This document shows, piece after piece, positions 43,476 to 52,756 of a stretch of 64,000 nt of DNA. Source of the DNA: Trichoderma breve (Eukaryota; Ascomycota; Sordariomycetes; Hypocreales; Hypocreaceae). A model generated the notes under the pieces. The model searched no databases and had not been told where the DNA came from. It saw nothing but the letters and a program-made list of their open reading frames with translations. Numbering within the stretch: the stretch's first letter is position 1; each line of letters begins with the position of its first letter. The DNA lies in the NCBI RefSeq assembly GCF_028502605.1, contig NW_026611594.1:1561836-1625835 (forward strand), read 5' to 3'. The position numbers and the translations under genes were made by a program.

Positions 43476-44870
43476 CTAAAGAACCCACGACCATGGAGTT
43501 GCATCCTTTAGCTCACAAAACACTGTTCCAGATCGGGCTAAAACAATCATCTGCCAGCCCTGTCTCATAACGTTGCTTCCCACAGAGCTTTGAAACCCAT
43601 TCGACCTCATAGCATTGGGACGTTGAGTACCCAAAGCAACCATGTTGGCCAAGCGCTGTCGATGGTGGTCTGGCAGCTCCCACATATCTGTTATGAAAAA
43701 CCTCTCGCAATTGTGATAAAGCTCGTTCCATGGGCTGTTGATTCTGAGAATTTTCCCTCTGCTTTCAACCCACTCTATACTCTGCATATTCTTTCTCCTA
43801 TTAGACAGCCATAAATCCAGCATCTTATGGTTTTGAGGAGATATAAGTGAATAGTAGAGATCTCCATAATCCAAAACAAGAGACTCTCGATCTCCAAATG
43901 TCCTCACCCTAACAATAGAGGGATTTGCCTTCATAAAGTTATTTGCTGTTAAAAAAGTGTATCCTTTGTTGTTTGGGTGCTGTTCAATTAATGGCTTGCT
44001 GCTGGAGCCATTGCGATCTGTCGTGGTATCCCAGAGTATCGATTGATTTACGCTAGCCTGTTGGTAGTACATATGAGCCGCGCACCAGCCCCCAATAAAA
44101 GCTTGCAAATGGCTAGCATGAAAAGTCCTGATATACTCCATAATGCCTTTATACCAGAAGCCAATAATTAATTGAACTTTCTCGGTACCTCGGGCGGTGG
44201 CAATCGTGCCATGGAGAATGCTGAATGGTTGGCCAAATGGATCCTTATGGGGTAGGTCTTGGAAATGAGTTTCACCACCTGGAATAATGTCGATCCTTCC
44301 ATCTGGCTGTAGCTCTATTGTAAAGCTGTTGGATATAAGTTCATTTGTATTGAACTTCATGTTGAATTGACGCAAGATAGAATGCAGCTGCTCCCCCAAT
44401 AGATAGGTTGTTTTCTCTTGTGCCCAGGTATTCAATGCCATCATTCTTCTTCGGCTAACAACTGCGCTGCCTTTTTTCCGTAAGTCGTCAAGGATATCTT
44501 GTCCGTATAAATTCCATGTTACCCCGCAGATGCTCAATGCATTGACCATATCCGCTACAGATTCTTTATAGCCTGAGACGTAGAAGTCCCAATTAGCGTC
44601 TGGCTGAGCTGACCCAGGAATAAAAAATTCCAAGGCACGCAGGCCACTTAAAAGACATCCGGAATCGAACATGGCAGACATGAGCGTAGCGGGATGTTTG
44701 AACGTGGTTGAGAAGTATGCGAGGGGGTTCATTCGCTCGGCACAACTAGCCTTGAAGGTGTGGCCACCAGAGAAGTTCTCCGTCATAGTGTTAATGTCGC
44801 TTATACTAAGCTTTTTCATGATTTCAGACATGGCGTGGATATTTCCATTCGCAGCTTGAAGTGAAGCCAT
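43476..44870 (-). CDS. lineage-specific protein with possible nucleotidyltransferase-like fold
   Basis: Single exon, 464 residues from ATG 44870 (the frame opens earlier only at TTG 45035). Near residue 85, LLSGLRALEFFIPGSAQPDA then NWDFYV resembles the GS-x-(9-12)-D-x-D start of minimal nucleotidyltransferase folds, although only one acidic residue (the D in WDF) is clearly placed. Later blocks are VQLIIGFWYKGIMEYIRTFH and ASHLQAFIGGWCAAHMYYQQ, both of which I recall from an unnamed protein family in Fusarium- and Colletotrichum-like fungi. No signal peptide. Its upstream region carries a dense array of ACTAGTAA-like motifs. Confidence 0.7.
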   Translation of the reverse strand: MASLQAANGNIHAMSEIMKKLSISDINTMTENFSGGHTFKASCAERMNPLAYFSTTFKHPATLMSAMFDSGCLLSGLRALEFFIPGSAQPDANWDFYVSGYKESVADMVNALSICGVTWNLYGQDILDDLRKKGSAVVSRRRMMALNTWAQEKTTYLLGEQLHSILRQFNMKFNTNELISNSFTIELQPDGRIDIIPGGETHFQDLPHKDPFGQPFSILHGTIATARGTEKVQLIIGFWYKGIMEYIRTFHASHLQAFIGGWCAAHMYYQQASVNQSILWDTTTDRNGSSSKPLIEQHPNNKGYTFLTANNFMKANPSIVRVRTFGDRESLVLDYGDLYYSLISPQNHKMLDLWLSNRRKNMQSIEWVESRGKILRINSPWNELYHNCERFFITDMWELPDHHRQRLANMVALGTQRPNAMRSNGFQSSVGSNVMRQGWQMIVLARSGTVFCELKDATPWSWVL

Positions 44871-45189
44871 TGTAAAATAATAAGTAATATTGGTAGTGGA
44901 GTTGTTCTTCTTTTTGATGATTTGATTGTGCTGATTTTGTATTTCATCTTTGGGTGAGCAGACAGCTGGATAATATACTGCACAGCTTCTATTAGCAGAC
45001 CTGAGAATTGTGTGGCGGAAAGTTACTAGCACCAATTTTGCCCAGAGCCTGCCTAAAATGAGCGTGTTTAAAATAAGCCGTCCTAAAATAAGCCGTTGTC
45101 CTAAGATAAGGATGCAGGTGACTGGTAGTGAATGCGTACAAATTTAGGCAAAATACTCTAAATAAGTCGCGCATTTCTAACAACCCTGA

Positions 45190-45790
45190 TTGTGTAACTA
45201 GCTACTAAGCGCCGTACTGGTAACTTAGCTTGTAGAGTGTGGGCCATTCCGCTTTTAAAATTGGAACGTGATTCTCGTTACTAGTAACTATCACAAGGCA
45301 AATCATACAGTGACCAGTAATGTTAGCACAAAGGATTGTGTAGTGACTAGTAACCTGTGAAAATCCTACCATTCAGTTACTAGTATCTCTAGATTACTAG
45401 TACGTATTGTAAAAGTAATTACTAGTAAACCCCTACTACTAGTACCTATTGCAAGAATAGTCATTAATTACCAGCCACCCTATAGCTCCTTTCACAGCTG
45501 TTACTAGTCACTACGCACCCACTTGTAGTATAGTTACTGGTTACTCAGTAACCGCCTGTATTACAAGTATTGGTTACTAAATAATCCACTGCATTAAAGT
45601 TACCAGTTATATTATACCTTCAAAGCTACCTCCTGTTCTATATCTTCTTATTGTATGCAACAATTACTGGCCACTGACTCCATACGTATTTACATGCCCC
45701 AACTTGTAAAATGAATTCAATTACCAGTAGCGGCGGTATAAAACGGTCCATAACACAGTCATTTCATATTTATGTTTTACTAGTATTTGA
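45190..45790. promoter_or_regulatory. cluster of about 17 TTACTAGT/ACTAGTAA-like motifs
   Basis: Between the start of the gene at 44870 and the stop of the gene at 46061. Variants of GTTACTAGTAAC occur near 45197, 45216, 45282, 45308, 45340, 45376, 45391, 45413, 45437, 45462, 45500, 45531, 45556, 45594, 45663, 45717 and 45776. The sequences between copies are unrelated, so this is not a simple tandem repeat. The palindromic core ACTAGT suits a dimeric DNA-binding protein. Confidence 0.75.
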
Positions 45791-46060
45791 GCGGCAGTCG
45801 GCCCCTATTATACTATACAGGTCTATTTGGTGTTGAACAAAACAAATCTACGTTGGGATACAAATTATAATATTACATACCAAAGTCAGTATACAGCAAG
45901 CAAATTGAGAAAAGGACTTTGAAAAGAAAGTAACTCGCAAGATTACTCGTAGTAAGTAACTGAGTTCAATTCACACGTTCATACTCCGCTATTCTATGTC
46001 AAGAAACATCAAACCGTTGAAGTTGAATAATATTTATTTAAATAAGACATTATATCTTGC

Positions 46061-46925
46061 CTAATTTCTCTCCAACCTTTTCACAAGCTCTTTGAATTCA
46101 TTGAGATACTTTGTTCCTCGAAAATCCTCAATGCAGAGATTATCAACAGTCGCATATAGCAAGACTTTTTCGCCTTCGCATCTAACATCAAAAAAATAGC
46201 GAATGTTATACTTTTGGCCCTTACTCGCGGGAGACATATTCTTCGGAAATAAAAGACTGGTTGACTCTCGCCCTATTTTTCTTTTCAAGTAGTCATTTGC
46301 TTTTTGAAAGTCGCTGGTGCCTTGGATGGACTCGATTGGGAGTTCAATATCAGCCGTTGCCCGGATTCTTCCTTTTCTCCGCTCGACTTTAAGAAGACTG
46401 CAAATCTCATATGCTGGAGCTCTGTTCATGGGGCATTTGACATATTGGCGTCCCCTCCGCAAATTTCCGTTCGTGTTTGTCGATATACTGCGTGTAGATC
46501 TAGTTCTTATTGTCGATCTGTATCGTGGAGACAGATCGCAGCGGCCTTTTGAGGTAAATGTTTCCTTTTGGACAGCTGGTCACGAGGTATAAGCATAAGC
46601 TGTCCAAGATAATTCATCAAATTAAAGATTTACCTTCATATGAATTATCGGCTGAAGGAATTTGTGCTGTAGCATTCTTTGTTTTGGCATTACTGATTGC
46701 ATCCAAAACTAGTAGTACGATCACCATTAGCTATAAACCTGACCACCGTAGTAGAACGAAGTATAACTTACATATTTCTTCAAGGGTTGGTAGATCGTAA
46801 TCATCTTCGTCTTTTCTCTTGTCAATGTTATGACCGGATTGATGAGGCGTAGTGTCTTGGTTGGTGTTTACACCTTGGTAAACACAAGTGATGCTCTGTG
46901 GCTCGGACATCAAATTTTGCGACAT
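46061..46925 (-). CDS. unknown three-exon protein
   Basis: Exons 46772-46925, 46634-46708 and 46061-46575 (introns of 63 and 58 bp, both phase 1) give 247 residues, starting MSQNLMSEPQSITCVYQG. The middle part is basic and Arg/Thr/Ser-rich (TIRTRSTRSISTNTNGNLRR). The C-terminal part is globular: APAYEICSLLKVERRKGRIR, IELPIESIQGTSDFQKANDY, RYFFDVRCEGEKVLLYATVD and FKELVKRLERN. I recognise no domain. All three joins keep the frame, which supports a real gene. Confidence 0.6.
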
Positions 46926-47052
46926 TCTGCAGCTTTGATCCAGAGTAGATAGTTGGAAGATGTGGTAGGAGGTAATATAGATGAAGAATTATATTGCATG
47001 TGTGATGGCAAAGAAGAAAGGAGGGCCTCGCATAGAGAGGTTGAACGGCATC

Positions 47053-47060
47053 TTATATAG
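47053..47060 (-). promoter_or_regulatory. TATA box candidate
   Basis: CTATATAAG on the minus strand, about 130 bp upstream of the start at 46925. Confidence 0.5.
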
Positions 47061-47727
47061 CTGAAGAGGGGAAGGTTTTAGCGCCAGACTGATGTACAAC
47101 CCTTTCCTCTCTCATCCTTTATCCAATCAATCTCTAGAAGCATCATACCCAGCGGTTAAAATCTGCCTAATTCCATGGCGCAGTGGTGTGATGCGTTTGA
47201 AGTTGCCACTCTCTGCGTTGTAGTGGATGTGTCCGCAACTGCGGCCTGATGGGGATGCCTGCTCAGGGTGGTAAATGAGGCAGCTTGTGTTAGATACGAA
47301 CTAAAGACTTCCGCTATGACCTATTTCAGGTAATGCCTGTTGTTAAGCATAGCAAAATACATCGTTCCAGGCGGTGTGGCGGATGCATGCTCAATATTTG
47401 GATATAAGTTGGCATTGGGCAATATCGTTTGTATTACTTGCAATGACCATCTCATTCTATCTAGTTGCCATAGAGATTCTATACATTTTATATATATTAG
47501 AACAATTCATTATCTCAAAACCAAATTAGTGTCACTACAGATGTATTAATCTTTATTCTACTACAAACATTCAAAAATATATTATCTTAAGGAAAATGTA
47601 GCCCAAATCTTTATATGACATCTCTTGTATTGTTAACCAATATATTTATTACTAAAACCCCCAAACATCAAAACTTGCATCATTTAGCCAGCTGTGGTTC
47701 CTAGTGTCAAATTGACCCTGATATATT
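47061..47727. other. intergenic
   Basis: About 670 bp between two minus-strand genes. No supported coding. Confidence 0.5.
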
Positions 47728-48300
47728 TCAGGGAGTAATCAAGTCTTTGATGGTCATTACTTTCCTCTCTTTTTGGGAAATGCCTTGAGGGTCAGAGTCG
47801 GGAACAACGCTATGAACGGAGTCAAGTGGTTTTTGGATGTTGAGTGGTTCATTATTTGTTTGAGGGTCTTTGAAGTCGAATGGTTGAACGTAATTGGTCC
47901 TTGCTCCGGGTGCAATGATGGACTTAAACAGAATGGCCAGATGCTTGGATAACTCCTCAGATAAATACTCTGGACAATGAACACTTGGTTCGGCTTGCGT
48001 GTGCGTAGAAGGCCACTCGGAATTGCTGAGCAAATGGTGATCATCAACCGTCTTGTTTTTGGTGAAATTGTATGGTTTGTTTGAGCAGGGCTGCCCGTGT
48101 TGGATCTTGGACAGAGTGTGTGTATTTGCTGGAAAAAGAGTATTTGCTGGAAAAAGAATATTTATTGGAAAAAGAGTATTTTCGTAACAAACATTAGTGA
48201 CAGGTTTGAGGTGCATTTGTTTGTGCTCTTCCCATTTGCTAGGGAAGACAGACTCATTGCAGTGGAAGCAATTAATGGACTGAGGGTGGTATAAATTCAT
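47728..48300 (-). CDS. single C2H2-finger protein, unknown
   Basis: Single exon, 190 residues from ATG 48300 (the open frame begins earlier at TTG). Near the start lies one C2H2-type finger: CFHCNESVFPSKWEEHKQMH. A short tandem LFPxNT repeat follows (ENTLFPINILFPANTLFPAN), then a polar tail. Probably a nucleic-acid-binding or protein-binding protein. It is divergent from the gene at 49298, with the GGCTCATAAGA motif cluster between them. Confidence 0.55.
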   Translation of the reverse strand: MNLYHPQSINCFHCNESVFPSKWEEHKQMHLKPVTNVCYENTLFPINILFPANTLFPANTHTLSKIQHGQPCSNKPYNFTKNKTVDDHHLLSNSEWPSTHTQAEPSVHCPEYLSEELSKHLAILFKSIIAPGARTNYVQPFDFKDPQTNNEPLNIQKPLDSVHSVVPDSDPQGISQKERKVMTIKDLITP

Positions 48301-48499
48301 AATGTTATTGAGCCTGTTGGTCAATTATGAGATAAGTGAAAATTATTTTCGGCCCTTAAAACGCTCCTTCTTATACTTTGACTATATAATTGAAAAGTGA
48401 ATATATACTTACTGCTTTCTTATCACAATACTCTTCAGGGGCATATGTGTAGGAATGTGTGAGACATTGTGGATCATTCATTTCATTTCCAGGTGACGA

Positions 48500-48960
48500 T
48501 TATGAGCCACCTGAAAAAGAAATCATAAGCCCGCTACGCCATACAAAAGTTCCTTGCTAACAAATGGCTCATAAGATACACTGTATCTATTTGGCTCATG
48601 CGCTATTTGATCCTTGTTGCTTATTTCGGCTTACCATAGTACTAATTTTTTTTACTCGAAACTGTGAGCTACCTGAGAGCGGCTCATGATACCCCTATCT
48701 ATGCAGTTGCAAAAGTTCCATGCATAGCGAGGCTCACAAGACCCGCATGTCCACTTAGCTCATGCGCCGCATAATCCCTTCTCGCTCTTTTTGGCTTACT
48801 TGAGACGCTAATGGTTTCAAGGCTCATAAGATCATTCGATTCATTGGAGTATGCGGCAGCATGTAATTTCTGGGCGCCCTCCGAGCTCATTTAATGCATA
48901 AAGAAACACTATGGCTCATAAGACCTTTCGTATCTAGGCTCACCTGATACGGTAGATCCA
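48500..48960. promoter_or_regulatory. cluster of about 12 GGCTCATAAGAT-like motifs
   Basis: Between divergent starts at 48300 and 49298. Clear copies of GGCTCAYnnGAy lie near 48566, 48593, 48681, 48731, 48821, 48913 and 48937. Weaker ones (GGCTTAC.., GAGCTCAT.., AGCTACCTGAG) lie near 48628, 48667, 48756, 48792 and 48886, and one is inverted near 48503. Spacing varies from 26 to 70 bp, so it looks like an array of binding sites, not slippage. Confidence 0.7.
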
Positions 48961-49209
48961 CATTTCTCGTAAAATGCCTCCATCCCACTCAGATCATTGT
49001 TACAACCTCTGGCTTCGGCCACGCTACATCATGTGTCTACAGTAGGTCGCATATGTGGTCTGCATGACGCAGCTTTACAGAGTAGAAGTGAGAGATTAGC
49101 CACCGGTATTCATTATGAGAGAGGCCTCCATGATCTCCTATTATCTCAATCTAGCGAACATAGTAAAGAGCTATGCTTTTCCACGTGATTCGTCGGCGTT
49201 TTTTGCAAG

Positions 49210-49217
49210 TATAAAAG
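49210..49217 (+). promoter_or_regulatory. TATA box
   Basis: TATAAAAG 81-88 bp upstream of ATG 49298, at the expected distance. Confidence 0.65.
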
Positions 49218-49297
49218 GAGAGCAATGGTCACTTTCAGTAGCCCCTTTCTTCTCAAATTAGACTACAAGAAAACTTCACCAAGTCAAGCAATCCAAT

Positions 49298-50177
49298 ATG
49301 AAATCACCCTCTGCAGTGAGCCGATTATCCAGTACCTCGCCGGCCCACGGAGAATCTGAGGAAGCGGAGACAATACGGATGTATGCTAATGCTACTCATA
49401 TGCTAAATGATGTTTGTCACAGAAAATGCTAACACTTGAGATACAACTATCCAGCGGCATGGCAACTACCCAACCCACCCCAATGGAAGAATATCTTGAG
49501 ACCACCCGCATGGCTCGCGTCAGTTTTAGTGAAAAAGATGTTCCCGATGTTGATGATCCCGAGGGTATATCCAACGAACTCAAGCCTGACAACGAGCTCG
49601 AGTCTGACAACAAGTTCAAGTTGGACAGCGAGACCAAGCCTGATAACGAGAACGAGCCTGGCAACAAGCCCGAGCTTAATAATGGAACCAATGTTTCTGA
49701 AACATTATTTAATGATTTCTTAGCTGGCAAAGCTATCACAGGTAGAGATGAAGATCAAGGTATTTCATCTTACCCTTACACTCTGATCTCAAAAAGTCCA
49801 GTTGATCCGTCAGATCCTAATACTTAAACGGGCCAATAGCTTCTGGAGAAACCAAAGTTCAATATGACGATCAAAAAAACACGTTTCATAGTCATACTAC
49901 AAATCCTTCGAATCGAAAACGTGAACGAGAAGAAGATACGAAGCTCCAGCCGCCTAAAAGAAGGTGCTCCGCTTCATCTATATCTGCATCTATCTCCCTC
50001 GCTCAGAAGCAAGTTGATTGTTCGTGTGATCCAATTGATGAGATCTACAGAGTTGATTACAAGAACGAACGGCCGCGTTATTTTACGAGACGATTCAAAT
50101 GTAGGAAATGTATTAGTGATGAAAGCATGGCTAGGTATAAGAAGTCACTTAGGATTAATTCAGCCGCACGCATTTGA
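49298..50177 (+). CDS. unknown three-exon protein with acidic repeats and basic C-terminus
   Basis: Exons 49298-49380, 49455-49759 and 49840-50177. Introns are 74 bp (GTATGC..TGCTAAC..CCAG, phase 2) and 80 bp (GTATTT..AATAG, phase 1). The product has 241 residues. The middle has an acidic, repetitive stretch (NELKPDNELESDNKFKLDSE). Exon 3 has a nuclear-signal-like SNRKREREEDTKLQPPKRRC and a C-terminal CSCDP...FKCRKC pattern with four spaced cysteines that could bind zinc. Codon phase and branch sites fit very well. Family unknown. Confidence 0.68.
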
Positions 50178-50506
50178 GTTTCTGATTCTTCATAAGCTAG
50201 ATTTATTTTAGTTTGCATTTTGTCTTTCTCTATAATTTATTGCCATAGGTATTTTGACGCTTGTAATAAGTTCCTGTAAGGCAGAATATGGAATTTTCAT
50301 GCCTTACGTAAAGTAGAGAGCAATCAAATTGATACCTGAGGCAATAATTATGGGCCCCACTTCGCCGCTATCTGATTCGTTTAAAATATAAAGCCAAGCT
50401 AGCTCATAATCTCACGCTCATCCTACTCCAAGCCTCCTTCACCTTTCACAGCACTGGCATACTCTACTTTTCCAAATCTTTGTCAGCAGCCACCGATTTA
50501 TTAAAA
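50178..50506. other. intergenic
   Basis: About 330 bp. An AAATATAAAG element near 50381 could be the TATA box of the next gene. Confidence 0.45.
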
Positions 50507-51486
50507 ATGTCTCATGAATTGATCAGGCCATATTATTACGAATTTGAGAAAATGCAATCTACGCTTAATCTTTTTACCAATAGTATTCCACCAGAAGAAC
50601 GTCTCACAACTTTCTCAGCAGCATTTGATAAAATTCTTCATTTATGGGATGCTCCTGACCAAACAAAACACATCTCGACTACGAAGAGAAACAAGAGCTC
50701 GAAGACTTTTCTACTTAGTCTTTTTGATATTGGACATGAGGCTTTTTTTTTATGCGCGCTCTCTATATCTATAACACAGATAGGGAACTTGAAAAAAAAA
50801 GAGCTTTTTTTGAAGGCTATTCAAGTGTGGATCAAGGAGAAAGCTGATGAAATTCCAACGTCTTTCAAAAGCTTTAGTTTTCAACTTTATGAAACGCATA
50901 AATCATTTTTTGAAGAAAGTAAGTATTTTATAAGAAGCATACATGGAAATTACATTCTAATAACGAATCCAACGACTTAGAACTCAAAGAGCAAAGACAA
51001 GAAAGATCCTCGTCAAATTTGGACAATATTTCAGAGCCCGAGATGCTGTCTGATCATATATTCAGTCGCCATAGTACCGTAACCGAAGACATCTCGCTCC
51101 AAGATAATACATCGGCTTCCCTTCTAGGCCAAGGAGACTTGTCCCAAAACATTTCAACGCCTCGTAGATCTATTGAGGATCTAAGACCAGTTGAATTAAA
51201 TAATCAAAATGGTAATTTTCCTATATTCTGCATTTATATTCTTGCTAACTTTTAAACAGTGGAAACTAGCTCATTTAAAAAATCAGTTCTTCGTATACTA
51301 GAACATGCAGAGATATGTTCAGTGTCTAGACAAGCTATCTTTGCGCTTGCGGGTGATAATATCAGTGGACCTATCCATCTAGCGTTCCCAGCTGATTCAA
51401 ACACCGACCCATTCTTGATAATTCCAATTAAACACACAGCATCTATTGATCTCTTCAAACTTAATGCTAGCCATAGTACATCTTAA
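50507..51486 (+). CDS. unknown three-exon protein
   Basis: Exons 50507-50918, 50981-51211 and 51260-51486 (introns of 62 and 48 bp, CTAAC-like branch in the second) give 289 residues. Start at the first in-frame ATG; the longer frame opens at TTG. The N-terminal half is helical (SHELIRPYYYEFEKMQSTLN, SIPPEERLTTFSAAFDKIL, FLKAIQVWIKEKADEIP), the middle is Ser/Asp-rich, and the C-terminus is globular (RILEHAEICSVSRQAIFALA). Its TAA overlaps the TAA of the convergent gene at 51483. No family recognised. Confidence 0.62.
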
Positions 51487-51896
51487 GCTATCTTAACTAT
51501 TCCGATTTTACATCTCTTTACGCTCTCTTTATTATCACTCTCTCCAAAACAAATAAATCCCAATCCCTGTTCCCACGGTACAATAGCAGTATGTAGATTG
51601 TATTGAAGTGGTGCCACGGTCCTTAAGAAGGTAACTGTTGTCCCATAGTGAAACAGCCTGACTTGGGCTGATGTCTCAGAGACTTCAATAAGAATTGCTG
51701 CTGTATTGTTCGGAAGTATGACTTCTTCGCCATGCTGATAATATCTCCAGTCAGGCATAGAGCATTTCTTTCCTACCTAGAAATTTATTTAGTGCATACT
51801 TCTCCAAAATCAAGGTTGACATACTTCTTTCTCGCATTGCTTAATAAGCTCAGTCTCAGTGACATCTGTGGTCACAAGAGATACGATGTGTAACAT
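51483..51896 (-). CDS. small two-exon protein, unknown
   Basis: Exons 51825-51896 and 51483-51776 (48-bp intron, phase 0) give 121 residues: MLHIVSLVTTDVTETELIKQ then VGKKCSMPDWRYYQHGEEVI and a beta-rich pattern (ILIEVSETSAQVRLFHYGTT). The short strand-rich domain with YxxGEEV looks like an SH3- or KOW-like barrel, but that is only an impression. Stops overlap with the convergent neighbour. A 16-bp tandem array lies 232-349 bp upstream. Confidence 0.58.
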
Positions 51897-52127
51897 GTAA
51901 ATGGGTCTCGAGGAGTCTTAACGTGGTCTTCGTGCGCTGCTTCGCTTAAGCTTAGTGTAAAGTACTAATGCAAAGGATGAAATTGAATCGGCAATTGTCT
52001 TCCTTGTCTGCCGCCGAGTTTGGTTTGCATTCCCAGCGAAGAGGCTCGAAGAGGGGTAAAAAAACTTTTTTCAATTTTTTAGTGGAGCTCTATCTTACTT
52101 GCGAGCTGTGTAAGCTTGGTTCAGTAT

Positions 52128-52245
52128 GAGCTTAGTGCAGTGTGAGCTTAGTGCAGTGTGAGCTTAGTGCAGTGTGAGCTTAGTGCAGTGTGAGCTTAGT
52201 GCAGTGTGAGCTTAGTGCAGTGTGAGCTTAGTGCAGTATGAGCCT
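52128..52245. repeat. tandem 16-bp repeat GAGCTTAGTGCAGTGT, about 7 copies
   Basis: Exact units start at 52128, 52144, 52160, 52176, 52192, 52208 and 52224, and a partial, diverged unit at 52240. The first unit reads ..CAGTATGAG at its edge. Single GCTTAGTGTA copies also occur at about 51951, 52397 and 58071. Confidence 0.9.
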
Positions 52246-52756
52246 AAGTCTAATATACTAAGTAATCCAACCCCAGAACTTGCATTAATATAGTAGATAT
52301 ATGTTACTATATAAGGTATGCGTGAGGTGTTGAGTGTATAGATTTAGGTAATTAATTAAGTACAGAAAGCTTCCATTATAATGTCTATTCATAAGGCTTA
52401 GTGTAGAATATTCTGTAATATGTTACAGCCTTAATCACTTCAATAGTGCACAGCACCATTAGCTATTTTTCAAAGTATTAAAATATCAGCCCTTTATTTT
52501 ATTTAGATTAAGGACAACTCTATGGAAATCAATGTCCTGGTTTAGTCTCTCTAAGACCTGAATAATAAATACATATATAGACGCCTCTGGCTTTGCTGTC
52601 TTAACAAAAAGGGTAGAGTACTAGATATTAGGGTTCTGTAGAAGCTTCACATAAATAATTATAATGGTTGCACCTGTCGCATGGCTGTTCTTCATCAAGT
52701 CGTTCGCACTGTTAACTTATTAGCGCTGTCTTTCGTGTCACTTAAGAAACTGTATA
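52246..52756. other. intergenic, AT-rich
   Basis: About 510 bp between the 16-bp array and the 3' end of the zinc-finger gene. No gene. Confidence 0.5.

Noticed and set aside
45190..45790. CRISPR-like array
   Set aside because: Repeats are short (8-12 bp), variable and in a eukaryotic subtelomere; spacing is irregular and no cas genes exist.
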